A stretch of 64,000 nt of DNA from Paludibacteraceae bacterium (GTDB lineage: Bacteria > Bacteroidota > Bacteroidia > Bacteroidales > Paludibacteraceae): assembly GCA_017448985.1 (NCBI GenBank), contig JAFSKL010000022.1:39621-103620 (forward strand), in the 5' to 3' direction. Both the position numbers and the translations under genes were made by a program. The stretch's first letter is position 1, and each line of letters starts with the position of its first letter. The notes beneath the pieces were generated by a model. The model made no database searches. It saw only the letters and a list, made by a program, of their open reading frames with translations, and was not told the origin of the DNA. Positions 1-8,242 of this stretch are shown one piece after another.

Positions 1-412
1 GCAACTGCAGTTCCAACAGGTGGAAATAGGTCTCAAAGAAATCAACGCTCACCTCATTAATCGGGAAAATGGGATTTGCTTTGATGTACTCCTGCTTGGA
101 ATACCAGTTCGGCTCTACGCGAATGTGATCGAACATGATCTGCTCATAAATAGAGGCATTGACCGTGATTTGCTCAAATGCAAAATCCGGGGACATGACG
201 TACGGCCCCAACTGGTGCGTGAAATCCGGGATACGTACAAACAAGTCGCCTTTCTTGATTCGAATCATCTCACCATGGTAAAAAACATCGATGTAACCCT
301 CCTTGCAATATAGGACGGTCATCGCGGTGGCGGAGGTAGTCCGTTTCTCCCGACATTGACGGAAGCCTTCGACATCGTTGGTGAGGAATAGATGTTCAGT
401 GAATAGAGTCAT
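1..412 (-). CDS. AraC-type regulator, N-terminal part (partial)
   Basis: The gene reads leftwards from ATG at 412 and is open to the window edge, so only about 137 N-terminal residues are seen. It begins MTLFTEHLFLTNDVEGFRQC and continues with a cupin-like region (YIDVFYHGEMIRIKKGDLFVR, split here as YIDVFYHGEM then IRIKKGDLFV) that sets up a ligand-binding barrel. The order of elements matches the N-terminal half of the complete AraC protein at 61373-62254. The C-terminal helix-turn-helix domain would lie outside the window. A promoter 80 bases upstream (492-522) faces this gene. Assignment to the AraC family rests on the cupin pattern and on similarity to the second copy; the effector is unknown. 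Confidence 0.6.
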   Translation of the reverse strand, partial: MTLFTEHLFLTNDVEGFRQCREKRTTSATAMTVLYCKEGYIDVFYHGEMIRIKKGDLFVRIPDFTHQLGPYVMSPDFAFEQITVNASIYEQIMFDHIRVEPNWYSKQEYIKANPIFPINEVSVDFFETYFHLLELQL

Positions 413-491
413 AAGTAAGTAGTATTTAAAAAATTAGTATAGAGAGACGTTTGTTTGTTATATTTTTGTGTATATTATTTCAATTTGGTCG

Positions 492-522
492 CAAAATTAC
501 AAATTATTTCGAAAATACGCAA
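492..522 (-). promoter_or_regulatory. Promoter of the AraC-type gene at the left edge
   Basis: On the minus strand the -33 TTG is at 520-522 and the -7 box TAATTTTG at 492-499, with a 20 bp spacer. The extended -33 reads TTGCGTAT. It is divergent from the promoter at 550-580. Confidence 0.7.
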
Positions 523-549
523 ATTTTTTAAGATTTTTTTTGATTTTTT

Positions 550-580
550 TTGCATTTTTCATAAAAAAGTAGTAATTTTG
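550..580 (+). promoter_or_regulatory. Promoter of the DUF4837 gene
   Basis: -33 TTG at 550-552 and -7 TAATTTTG at 573-580, spacer 20 bp, followed by ATG at 602. The position of this promoter rules out start codons upstream of 573. Confidence 0.7.
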
Positions 581-601
581 CAGTCTCAAAATGTAATTAC
601 T

Positions 602-1612
602 ATGAAAAAATCGATTCTTTTTGCGCTTATTGCGCTTCTGTTGACGAGTTGCGGCAAATCGGGTGAACGCTTGTTGACTTCCGCTACGGGTAGCATCTAC
701 GAGTGTCTGGTAGTGACGCCCAAAATGCCGCAAGTGACGCATGAGGTCCGCGAGACCATGGGTGCGGACATGTACGGTTTGCCTCAGATGGAGCCGTATT
801 TCACGGTAACGACTATCACCACGGCGCAGTTCGACGACATGTTCAAATCGACGCGTAACATCCTCATCGTTGATATCAACGAGCAGAAATATACGCATGT
901 CAAGTTGCTCAAATCGCGCGATATGTGGTCCAAGCCGCAGGCGCTGATTCGTATCCAGGCGCCGAATGAGGACGATTTTCTGAGTTATTGGCGGGAGCAC
1001 GGAGAAGCCGTTCGCGAGTGGTTTGTGCGTGAAGAGCTGGCGCGGCAAGTCTATTTCTATCGCGCGAGTACGAACAAGGACGCGCGAGCACGGCTGAACA
1101 AGCAGGGATACGACCTGCTCATTCCCGAAGACTTCATGCTTATCATGGATACGGTGCTCGAAGATGTCCGTGTCCTCTGGACATGCAACAACAAAGGTTC
1201 TATGCGCAAGGACGTGCTCGTCTATAGTTATCCCTATACGGCGCAGGAGCAGTTCGGCAACGAGGCGCTGATTGCCAAGCGGAATGAGGTGCTTGGCCAA
1301 CTCGTCACGGCTCAAGTGCCAGGAAGCCATATGGGTACCGAGTTCAAGCATTTCCCGCCTGTCACACGCAGCGTACAGGCTTTGCGGGACACGGTAGGCG
1401 GATTCTACGCCATGGAGACCAGAGGACTTTGGAAGATGCTGGACGGCGAAGCGATGGGTGGTCCGTTCGTCAGCCTCTCACGTCTTGACCAGGTGAACGG
1501 ACGAGTAGTTACCGCCGAGACTTTCCTCTTTGCGGCAGGCCAGAAGAAACGCAACGCCCTCCGTCAATGCGAAGCCATTCTCTATTCCTTGGAGATGCCC
1601 AATGAAAGGTAA
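602..1612 (+). CDS. DUF4837 family lipoprotein
   Basis: A 336-residue protein of the Bacteroidetes DUF4837 family. It starts MKKSILFALIALLLTSCGKS, a signal peptide ending in a lipobox with Cys17, so it should be a lipoprotein. Family hallmarks are visible: NILIVDI near residue 95, IQAPNEDDF near 120, the VYSYPYT block near 215, and ETRGLWKM with GGPFVS near 280-295. The open frame extends upstream to 455, but that stretch contains the promoter, so ATG 602 is chosen. The molecular function of the family is unknown. It is a single gene between a divergent promoter and dnaE, which has its own promoter. Confidence 0.85.
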   Translation: MKKSILFALIALLLTSCGKSGERLLTSATGSIYECLVVTPKMPQVTHEVRETMGADMYGLPQMEPYFTVTTITTAQFDDMFKSTRNILIVDINEQKYTHVKLLKSRDMWSKPQALIRIQAPNEDDFLSYWREHGEAVREWFVREELARQVYFYRASTNKDARARLNKQGYDLLIPEDFMLIMDTVLEDVRVLWTCNNKGSMRKDVLVYSYPYTAQEQFGNEALIAKRNEVLGQLVTAQVPGSHMGTEFKHFPPVTRSVQALRDTVGGFYAMETRGLWKMLDGEAMGGPFVSLSRLDQVNGRVVTAETFLFAAGQKKRNALRQCEAILYSLEMPNER

Positions 1613-1621
1613 ACGGCGAGC

Positions 1622-1642
1622 TCAAACATACACAGGCGCAAG
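1622..1642. repeat. 21-nt repeat shared with 50787-50807
   Basis: The 21 bases beginning TCAAACATACACAGG occur here on the plus strand and again, exactly, on the minus strand at 50787-50807 inside the structured element beside the DUF2442 gene. The gap 1613-1772 also holds a perfect palindrome CAAAACGTTTTG (1694-1705) and the dnaE promoter; no gene is seen in it. Confidence 0.7.
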
Positions 1643-1723
1643 GGCAAGGACATTATAAAGGCGTTCTGTAACGCAAAAGTACTGTATTTGCTACAAAACG
1701 TTTTGACTTTTTGCAAAAAATCC

Positions 1724-1754
1724 TTGTTTATTTCAAATATTTGTAGTAACTTTG
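1724..1754 (+). promoter_or_regulatory. dnaE promoter
   Basis: -33 TTG at 1724-1726 and -7 TAACTTTG at 1747-1754, spacer 20 bp. The spacer carries the palindrome CAAATATTTG, which is also seen in the promoters at 11171, 43714 and 51655. Confidence 0.75.
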
Positions 1755-1772
1755 CAGCCAAATTGGGAAAGT

Positions 1773-4700
1773 ATGAATTTTACGCATTTACATGTTCACT
1801 CTCACTACTCGCTGTTAGACGGGTTGAGCAAGGTGGAGGAGATAGTGGATAAGTGTTTGGCGACGGGAATGAATGCCGTTGCGCTGACCGATCACGGCAA
1901 TATGTACGGCATCAAAGACCTGTTGGACTATTGCAAAAAGGTCAATAAGAGCCGGAAGGCAAAGGTCGAAAGTCAACGCAAGGAGACGGGTGAGGACATA
2001 CCGTTTGTGCCGTTCAAGCCGATCGTAGGCACGGAGGCTTACTGTGCCCGCCGCGGGCGTCATTCACAGACCGACGAGAAAGCGATCAACGGCGAGGGCA
2101 AGACCTATATCATCGACCGTTCAGGCTGGCACCTCATCCTGCTGGCGAAGAACATGACGGGATACCACAACCTATGCCGGCTGGTGTCGGCAGGTTACAT
2201 GACCGACGCATTCTACCACACGGCGCGTATTGACAAAGAGCTGCTGGAACGCTGGCACGAAGGGATCATCTGCTGTTCCGCGTGTTTGGGAGGAGAATTG
2301 CCGCAGAAGGTGTTGGAAGGAATCGCCAATCATGGTGATTTCAGCGAGGCGGAGGAGACGATCGAGTGGTTCAAGTCCGTGTTCGGGGAGGATTATTACA
2401 TCGAACTGCAACGCCACGAGACGCAGAAACCCGGCGGTGACCAGGAGGTGTATGAACGGCAGAAACAGGTTAATCCGGTGTTAGTGGAATTAGCCCGCAA
2501 GCACGGCGTTAAGATTATCTGTACGAACGACAGCCATTTTGTGAACGAAGAAGACGCGGAGGCGCACGACCGGCTGATATGCCTGAGCACGAACCATTAT
2601 GTGAACGATGTAAATAGGATGCACTACACCAAGCAGGAATGGCTCAAGACTCCGGACGAGATGGCGGCTATCTTCAGCGACCTGCCGGAAGCGCTGGCCA
2701 ATACCCAAGAGATAGCCGACAAAGTGGATATCTACGATATCGACCACGAACCTATCATGCCTAAGTTCGACATCCCCGAGAGTTTCGGTAAGGAGGCTGA
2801 TTATCCCGACCGTCTGGCTTTCGAGAGCGCCTACTTGCGTCACCTGACGATGGAAGGTGCCCTGAAGCGGTACGGCAAAGAGCGGTTGGAGACGGACGAG
2901 GTGCTCAAAGAGCGCATCGAATACGAGCTCAACACCATCATCTCGATGGGTTTCCCCGGATACTTCCTTATTGTGATGGACTTCATCCGTGCAGCGCGTG
3001 AGGAATTGGATGTGTCGGTAGGTCCCGGTCGTGGTAGTGCGGCAGGAAGCGTGGTGGCGTACTGTCTGAAGATAACGGACCTCGACCCGTTGGAGTACGA
3101 CCTGCTGTTCGAACGTTTCCTCAATCCCGACCGTATCTCCCTGCCCGATATAGACACGGACTTTGAGGATTGCGGTCGCGGCAAGGTACTGGACTATGTG
3201 AGCCGCAAGTACGGCGAGACGCATGTGGCGCATATCGTGACCTACGGCAAGATGGCGACAAAGATGGCGCTGTCAGATGTGGGGCGTGTGCAGCAGGTTC
3301 CGCTCCCGCGTGTGAACGAACTGAAAGGGCTCATTCCCGAACGCGAGTTCCCCGATACCGTGCTCAAAGAGTTACCGGCAGGCAGCAAGAAACCGCCTGT
3401 GAACCTGAAGAACTGCTACCAGTTCATCGACGAACTCAAGCGTGAGCACGATAGCGGCGACCCGAACACACGGCAGATGCTGGAATATGCGGCGCGGTTG
3501 GAAGGTACGATCAGGCAAGTGGGTATTCACGCTTGTGGTGTGATCATCGGAGCCGACGACCTGACGAACTTTGCGCCGTTGAGTTCGGTGGAGGACAAGA
3601 ACAGCAAGAAACGAGTGCTCGTGACCGAATACGACGGACATGTGGTGGAGAGCGTGGGTCTGATCAAAATGGACTTCTTAGGCCTCATCACCTTGACGAT
3701 CATCAAAGAGTGTCTGCGCAACATCAAGAAAGCCCGCAACATCGATATCGACATCGACCATATACCGCTGGACGACGAGTTGACATACAAACTGTTCCAG
3801 GAAGGCCGTACGGTAGCTGTATTCCAGTTTGAGTCCGGCGGTATGCAGAAATATCTGCGGGAACTGAAACCGACTGTCATCGGCGACCTGATAGCGATGA
3901 ACGCCCTGTATCGTCCCGGACCGATGGATTACATCCCGCAATTCATCAAGCGCAAACAGGGTATCGAGCCCGTGTCGTACGACATACCCGTGATGGAGCA
4001 ATACCTCAAAGACACCTACGGCGTGACCGTTTATCAGGAACAGGTCATGTTGTTAAGCCGTCTGTTGGCGAACTTCACGCGCGGCGAGAGCGACAAGCTC
4101 CGTAAGGCGATGGGAAAGAAACAGATGGACGTGCTGGCCTCGCTGCAAGACAAGTTCATGGAAGGCGGCAAGGCAAACGGTCACGATCCCAAAGTGCTGA
4201 CGAAGATTTGGGAGGATTGGAAGAAGTTCGCGTCCTATGCGTTCAACAAGTCTCACGCCGCCTGTTACTCGTGGGTGGCCTATCAGACCGGCTATCTGAA
4301 AGCCCATTATCCGGCGGAGTTCATGGCCGCTAACCTGACCGTTCACAAGGACGACATCAAGGAAGTGACCAAGTTGATGGACGAATGCAAAGCGCTGGGT
4401 CTCAGCGTGTTGGAACCCGATGTGAATGAATCGGAACTGTCATTCACGGTAAACGAGAAAGGGTATATTCGTTTTGGTCTGGGCGGTATCAAAGGCGTAG
4501 GCGAAGGCGCGGCGGAAGCCATCATATCCGAGCGCGAGAAGAACGGCAAATACAAAGACATTTACGATTTTCTCGAGCGTGTGAACCTGCAGAGCTGCAA
4601 CAAGAAGACGATTGAGAACCTGGCGCAAGCAGGTGCTTTCGAGTGCTTCGACGGGCTGTACAGGGAGCAGTTCTTCGGAGTGGACAACAACGGTCAGACC

Positions 4701-5633
4701 GGTCTGGAACTGCTGATGAACTATGGCAACAAATGGCAGGCAGACAAAGAGAACAACGCCAATTCGCTATTCGGAGACCTGGATCTGGCGGTTGAAGTGA
4801 AGCATCCCGAGTTGCCGCAAGTACCTCGTTGGGACACGATTGAGCGTCTGAACAAAGAGAAAGACCTGATCGGTATCTACCTCTCGGCGCACCCGCTGGA
4901 CGAGTATGCATACGAAGTGAACGAGCTATGCAACATGACGGCTAATGAGCTGGCTCAGTTTGAGAAATGGCGCAAGCCCGATGTGCGCAAAGAGGCGGAG
5001 AAGACCATTATGCAGGAGCAGATAGAGAGCGAGGAGAAGCTGCAGTTGCCGTCGGAGTTCCTGACTGCTCATAAGAACCAGGCGTGTCTCGTAGGCGGTC
5101 TGATCAAGGAGTCGGAGATGCTGCGCAGCCAGAAAGGCAATCCGTACGGGCGTTATACCATCGAGGACTACACGGGCAGTTACCAGTTCGTGCTCTTCGG
5201 GCAGGCATACAAGGACTTCGGCCATTTGATGCTCAAAGATACCTATGTGTTAGTGACAGGTGTAGTGCAGCAGAAAGGCACGGGACAGCCGTGGTACAAA
5301 GAGCGCAAGGACGAGGAGGCAGAGTTCGAGTTTGCGGTACAACAAGTGAGCATGCTGCACGATGTGCAGGAGAAACGGACGGAAGGTATCGCTATCCGTC
5401 TATCGCTGGACGCTATCTCGCAGGAGACGATCAATGAACTGGCCGACCGGATAAAGGAAAGTCCGGGTCCGGGTCGTCTGCATGTGAGCATTTATAATCC
5501 GCTCAACCGCCAGCAAGTGGCGCTGACCAGCCGCAGCCAAGCCGTGCGTGTCACGCCAACTTTCTACCGCTGGCTATGCAACAAACGGCAAGAGGGAGCG
5601 CTGGCTTTCAACCCCGTTGAGACAATTGGATAA
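1773..5633 (+). CDS. dnaE: DNA polymerase III subunit alpha
   Basis: Replicative polymerase of 1286 residues, the usual length for Bacteroidetes DnaE. The N-terminal PHP domain begins at once with HLHVHSHYSLLDGL (residues 5-18). The C-family polymerase core has GPGRGSAAGS near 415 and the metal-binding pair in PDIDTDFED (Asp461 and Asp463). PYRPGPMDYI-type and FNKSHAACYS motifs follow, then a helix-hairpin-helix region (IKGVGEGAAE) and a C-terminal OB fold with YTIEDYTGSYQFVLFG. A TTG at 1752 is in frame but lies inside the -7 box, so ATG 1773 (preceded by GGGA) is taken. folC follows closely and probably shares the transcript. Confidence 0.97.
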   Translation: MNFTHLHVHSHYSLLDGLSKVEEIVDKCLATGMNAVALTDHGNMYGIKDLLDYCKKVNKSRKAKVESQRKETGEDIPFVPFKPIVGTEAYCARRGRHSQTDEKAINGEGKTYIIDRSGWHLILLAKNMTGYHNLCRLVSAGYMTDAFYHTARIDKELLERWHEGIICCSACLGGELPQKVLEGIANHGDFSEAEETIEWFKSVFGEDYYIELQRHETQKPGGDQEVYERQKQVNPVLVELARKHGVKIICTNDSHFVNEEDAEAHDRLICLSTNHYVNDVNRMHYTKQEWLKTPDEMAAIFSDLPEALANTQEIADKVDIYDIDHEPIMPKFDIPESFGKEADYPDRLAFESAYLRHLTMEGALKRYGKERLETDEVLKERIEYELNTIISMGFPGYFLIVMDFIRAAREELDVSVGPGRGSAAGSVVAYCLKITDLDPLEYDLLFERFLNPDRISLPDIDTDFEDCGRGKVLDYVSRKYGETHVAHIVTYGKMATKMALSDVGRVQQVPLPRVNELKGLIPEREFPDTVLKELPAGSKKPPVNLKNCYQFIDELKREHDSGDPNTRQMLEYAARLEGTIRQVGIHACGVIIGADDLTNFAPLSSVEDKNSKKRVLVTEYDGHVVESVGLIKMDFLGLITLTIIKECLRNIKKARNIDIDIDHIPLDDELTYKLFQEGRTVAVFQFESGGMQKYLRELKPTVIGDLIAMNALYRPGPMDYIPQFIKRKQGIEPVSYDIPVMEQYLKDTYGVTVYQEQVMLLSRLLANFTRGESDKLRKAMGKKQMDVLASLQDKFMEGGKANGHDPKVLTKIWEDWKKFASYAFNKSHAACYSWVAYQTGYLKAHYPAEFMAANLTVHKDDIKEVTKLMDECKALGLSVLEPDVNESELSFTVNEKGYIRFGLGGIKGVGEGAAEAIISEREKNGKYKDIYDFLERVNLQSCNKKTIENLAQAGAFECFDGLYREQFFGVDNNGQTGLELLMNYGNKWQADKENNANSLFGDLDLAVEVKHPELPQVPRWDTIERLNKEKDLIGIYLSAHPLDEYAYEVNELCNMTANELAQFEKWRKPDVRKEAEKTIMQEQIESEEKLQLPSEFLTAHKNQACLVGGLIKESEMLRSQKGNPYGRYTIEDYTGSYQFVLFGQAYKDFGHLMLKDTYVLVTGVVQQKGTGQPWYKERKDEEAEFEFAVQQVSMLHDVQEKRTEGIAIRLSLDAISQETINELADRIKESPGPGRLHVSIYNPLNRQQVALTSRSQAVRVTPTFYRWLCNKRQEGALAFNPVETIG

Positions 5634-5656
5634 TTGAAAATTGAAAATTAAGAATT
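5634..5656. repeat. Short degenerate array between dnaE and folC
   Basis: The gap is filled by repeated A/T words (ttgaaaa, ttgaaaa, ttaagaa, ttacgag) running straight into the folC coding region. It belongs to the array type seen throughout the window. Confidence 0.6.
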
Positions 5657-6976
5657 ACGAGTTACAGCGAAGCTGTCACATATCTGTACAATTCGCGTCC
5701 ACCCTTTCATATAGTGGGCGCGAGTGCTTATAAGCCGGGACTGGAGACGACCTTACGGCTGATGGCGCATGTGGGCAATCCGCACGAGCAACTGCAGGCC
5801 ATTCATGTGGCAGGCACTAACGGCAAGGGTTCGACGAGTCATCTGATAGCTGCTTCTTTGCAGGCTTCGGGTCTCAAAGTAGGGCTGTTCACCAGTCCGC
5901 ATCTGGTCAGTCTGACCGAACGGATTCGTATCAACGGCAAACCGATTGAGGAAGAAGCGGTAGCACGATTCGTAGAGCAGAACAGGGAGTTCCTGGATAC
6001 TTTGCAACCCTCATTTTTTGAGACCATGACGGCCCTCGCTTTTGCGTATTTCGTGCAAGAGGGCGTGGACATAGCCGTTGTGGAGACAGGTCTCGGCGGT
6101 CGTTTAGACAGTACGAACGTACTGACGCCGGTATTGTCAGTCATCACGAATATAGGCCTTGACCATACGGAGTTTCTGGGCGACACGCTCACGAAGATTG
6201 CCCGCGAGAAGGCCGGTATCATCAAGCCGAACGTGCCTTGCGTGATCGGCGAGACGCATCCGCAGACAATGAATGTGTTCCTCGAACGGGCGAAAGAATG
6301 CGGGATTCTGGGAGACGGACCGGAGACGACCGATTGCAGGATTTGGTTTGCGGACCAATGCGGCTATTTGCGCAGATGCCGTTTGCGGGAAGCACCCGAG
6401 TGTGAGTTGAAAGGACTGTGTCAGGAGCAAAACCAACAGACGGCGTATGTGGCGCTGAGGGCTATTTCAAATTTAGGATTTCAAATTTCAAATTCAGATA
6501 TTCGAGAAGGGTTTGCGTATGTGTGCCGTTTGACGGGCTTGCAGGGACGATGGGAAGTACTGCAAGAGCAACCTCTTACGATATGCGACACAGGGCATAA
6601 CAGTCACGGATTGCAGTATGTAGCAAGGCAGTTGAAGGAGCTGACAAATCCGAACATATGGATTGTGTTCGGGCAGGTGAACGACAAAGATACGGAAGTG
6701 GCGTTACGGCTGATGCCACAAGGTGAGAAATACCATTATATCTTCACGCGCCCGAAGACGGAACGAGCCCGAAGTGCAGAGGAGATGTTAAATCTTTGGC
6801 ATTCAGTTATCAGTATTCAGCATTCAGTTATCAGTATTCAGACCTCAGCGGTCGCGATTGAGGATCCGGAAGAGGCTATCCGCTATGCGCAACAACAGGC
6901 CTCAGCGGACGATGCCGTTTTTATCGGAGGCAGCAATTATTTGGTAGGAAATGCGATATCATTGTATTCACATTAA
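5657..6976 (+). CDS. folC: Folylpolyglutamate/dihydrofolate synthase, apparent ACG start
   Basis: Mur-ligase-type enzyme that adds glutamate to folates (and probably makes dihydrofolate). The P-loop is HVAGTNGKGSTSH (about residues 50-62), followed by FTSPHL, TGLGGRLDSTN and the conserved GLDHTEFLGDTL; the C-terminal domain has a DTGHNSHGL block. The first conventional start is GTG 5714, but homology runs 19 codons further up: SYSEAVTYLYNSRPPF matches the family N-terminus (M-x-Y-x-E-x-x-x-Y-L-Y). The codon where Met is expected is ACG at 5657, and a stop lies upstream at 5642. Two low-complexity insertions sit in the C-terminal half (6465-6500 and 6801-6842). A tool restricted to standard starts would call 5714-6976. 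The end overlaps prmA by 26 bases. Confidence 0.93.
   Translation, partial: TSYSEAVTYLYNSRPPFHIVGASAYKPGLETTLRLMAHVGNPHEQLQAIHVAGTNGKGSTSHLIAASLQASGLKVGLFTSPHLVSLTERIRINGKPIEEEAVARFVEQNREFLDTLQPSFFETMTALAFAYFVQEGVDIAVVETGLGGRLDSTNVLTPVLSVITNIGLDHTEFLGDTLTKIAREKAGIIKPNVPCVIGETHPQTMNVFLERAKECGILGDGPETTDCRIWFADQCGYLRRCRLREAPECELKGLCQEQNQQTAYVALRAISNLGFQISNSDIREGFAYVCRLTGLQGRWEVLQEQPLTICDTGHNSHGLQYVARQLKELTNPNIWIVFGQVNDKDTEVALRLMPQGEKYHYIFTRPKTERARSAEEMLNLWHSVISIQHSVISIQTSAVAIEDPEEAIRYAQQQASADDAVFIGGSNYLVGNAISLYSH
6465..6500 (+). repeat. In-frame array inside folC (copy 1)
   Basis: Words of the type ttcaaat are repeated four times and are read as AISNLGFQISNSDI in the protein. The composition differs from the flanking coding sequence. 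Confidence 0.65.
6801..6842 (+). repeat. In-frame 21-nt tandem duplication inside folC
   Basis: A 21-base unit (attcagttatcagtattca plus gc) occurs twice in tandem, the last base differing. It encodes HSVISIQ twice, so the unit keeps the frame. Confidence 0.85.
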
Positions 6977-7748
6977 GACGAGTTTCGCCGATGAATGGCG
7001 GAAAGACATGTTCGACCAGATGCTTTGCGATTTGGGCGTTGACACCATTGACGGGCAGGATTACTATATTCCTTCCGATTTGTGGGCAGAGAAAAACGAG
7101 CTCATTCGTGGCGTGTGTGCGATAGGCAAGGACGATGGGTCCGTAGAGTTGCTTGGCGTGGACGCGTGTCCGGACGAGGACTGGAATGCCGTTTGGGAAG
7201 CGGAACATCCTGTGCAAGAGCTGCCTTTGGGTATACGGATCGTGCCGCATTGTGCTTTCGGCGCCGGGCATCACGAGACAACATCTATGCTGATAGACAG
7301 TCTGTTGGGCGCGGACTTGAAGGGCAAGAAGGTGCTTGACCACGGTACCGGAACAGGTGTGTTGGCTATCTTTGCCAAACGACTTGGAGCTGCACATGTG
7401 GTGGCTGTCGATATAGACGAGAAAAGCGTGCAGAACGCCAAAGAGAATGCGGAACTGAACCATGTGGACATAGAGGTACAACATAGTTCGATTTCTGATT
7501 TCAGATTTCAAATTTTTGATTTGATTCTCGCCAATATACATCGCAATATTCTTATCGAGTATATGCCGAAATATGCAGAAGCGCTTGAAGAAGGCGGCGA
7601 GTTATGGATGAGCGGTTTCTATGAGGCCGACTGTGCGGCACTGAAAGAAGCTGCCGAAGATAATGGGCTGCAGGTTATTGACGTCCTTGCGAACGGCGAA
7701 TGGCGGTTGATGAGATGTCGAAATAAGGAGCTTCCGCCAAAAATCTAA
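6951..7748 (+). CDS. prmA: Ribosomal protein L11 methyltransferase
   Basis: SAM-dependent enzyme that methylates ribosomal protein L11; 265 residues. The conserved substrate loop FGAGHHETTSMLI precedes the SAM motif I, here DHGTGTGVLAIFAKRLGA, then VAVDIDEKSVQNAKEN (motif II) and LILANIHRN in the place of the usual ANI block. An in-frame array (7491-7524) lies between motif II and ANIHRN. The start ATG 6951 is inside the end of folC, so the two are translationally close. The last 74 bases overlap the convergent nadD gene; the natural C-terminus is about at WRLMRCRNKE, leaving a few extra residues read from the nadD antisense. Confidence 0.92.
   Translation: MRYHCIHIKTSFADEWRKDMFDQMLCDLGVDTIDGQDYYIPSDLWAEKNELIRGVCAIGKDDGSVELLGVDACPDEDWNAVWEAEHPVQELPLGIRIVPHCAFGAGHHETTSMLIDSLLGADLKGKKVLDHGTGTGVLAIFAKRLGAAHVVAVDIDEKSVQNAKENAELNHVDIEVQHSSISDFRFQIFDLILANIHRNILIEYMPKYAEALEEGGELWMSGFYEADCAALKEAAEDNGLQVIDVLANGEWRLMRCRNKELPPKI
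7491..7524 (+). repeat. In-frame array inside prmA
   Basis: The words gatttct, gatttca, gatttca and aatttttgattt are read as SISDFRFQIFDL, just before the ANIHRN motif. Similar words lie inside folC at 6465-6500. Confidence 0.6.
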
Positions 7749-8229
7749 TATTTTTGGCATTGGTGATTGGTGATTGGTAATTGAAGCCCTTCTCGGCAGA
7801 GGCCGCTCCTCCCGTTTGTCGGGAGGACGCTCTGGGATAAACAAATACGCGGAAGTTTTCCAGGATATATTCATACTCGCGCCATTGGTTGAAAATGGCG
7901 ATATTGTCTTCTCCGATCACGAGCGTAAACTCGTATTCGGGATAGGTCTGTTGCAGAGCCCGAAGCGTGTTGGCGGTATAAGACGGACGAGGTAACGAGA
8001 ACTCGAAGTCGGAGGCTTTGAGACCTGGGATATCTTTGATGGCCTCGCGAACGGCGGCAAGACGCTCTTGTTCAGGCGCTAACAGACCGACAGGTTTGAG
8101 CGGGTTATTAGGACTGACCAACAGCCATAGTTCATCCAGGTCCGTATTCTCAATGACCCATTTGGCTAATCCGATATGCCCGAAGTGGACCGGATTGAAG
8201 CTACCGCCGTATATACCTACTTTAGCCAT
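7675..8229 (-). CDS. nadD: Nicotinate-nucleotide adenylyltransferase, shortened C-terminus
   Basis: Adenylates nicotinate mononucleotide in NAD synthesis. The nucleotidyltransferase signature GGSFNPVHFGHIGLAKW is at residues 8-24 and the second motif ISSTAIR near the end. The family normally carries 20-25 more residues after ISSTxIR, including a Pro-x-Val-x-x-Tyr-Ile helix; here the frame stops after RSQGRQ. The end overlaps the 3' end of prmA. Residues about 132-157 (RASSRQTGGAASAEKGFNYQ and on) are an insertion encoded by a hairpin plus a tandem array at 7757-7826. It is the last gene of the mnmE-yicC-gmk-nadD operon, 13 bases after gmk. Activity without the C-terminal helix is uncertain. 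Confidence 0.9.
   Translation of the reverse strand: MAKVGIYGGSFNPVHFGHIGLAKWVIENTDLDELWLLVSPNNPLKPVGLLAPEQERLAAVREAIKDIPGLKASDFEFSLPRPSYTANTLRALQQTYPEYEFTLVIGEDNIAIFNQWREYEYILENFRVFVYPRASSRQTGGAASAEKGFNYQSPITNAKNIRFLAEAPYFDISSTAIRRSQGRQ
7757..7826 (-). repeat. Hairpin plus tandem array inserted in nadD
   Basis: The array ttggtgattggtgattgg with one further unit (7757-7783) is followed by a perfect 7-bp stem, CCTCCCG (7808-7814), loop tttgt, CGGGAGG (7820-7826). The whole block is read in frame by nadD as an extra loop. Confidence 0.75.
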
Positions 8230-8242
8230 TGGCTGTTAGCTG

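Noticed and set aside
20-313. Plus-strand open frame of 97 codons at the left edge
   Set aside because: It is the antisense of the AraC-type gene on the minus strand, which has a family-like protein, a promoter and an open left end.
497-1351. Minus-strand open frame of 284 codons over the DUF4837 gene
   Set aside because: Antisense to a clear DUF4837 reading frame; its protein is basic with no recognisable domain.
1752-1772. TTG start for dnaE at 1752
   Set aside because: The codon is part of the -7 promoter box; the PHP domain begins right after ATG 1773.
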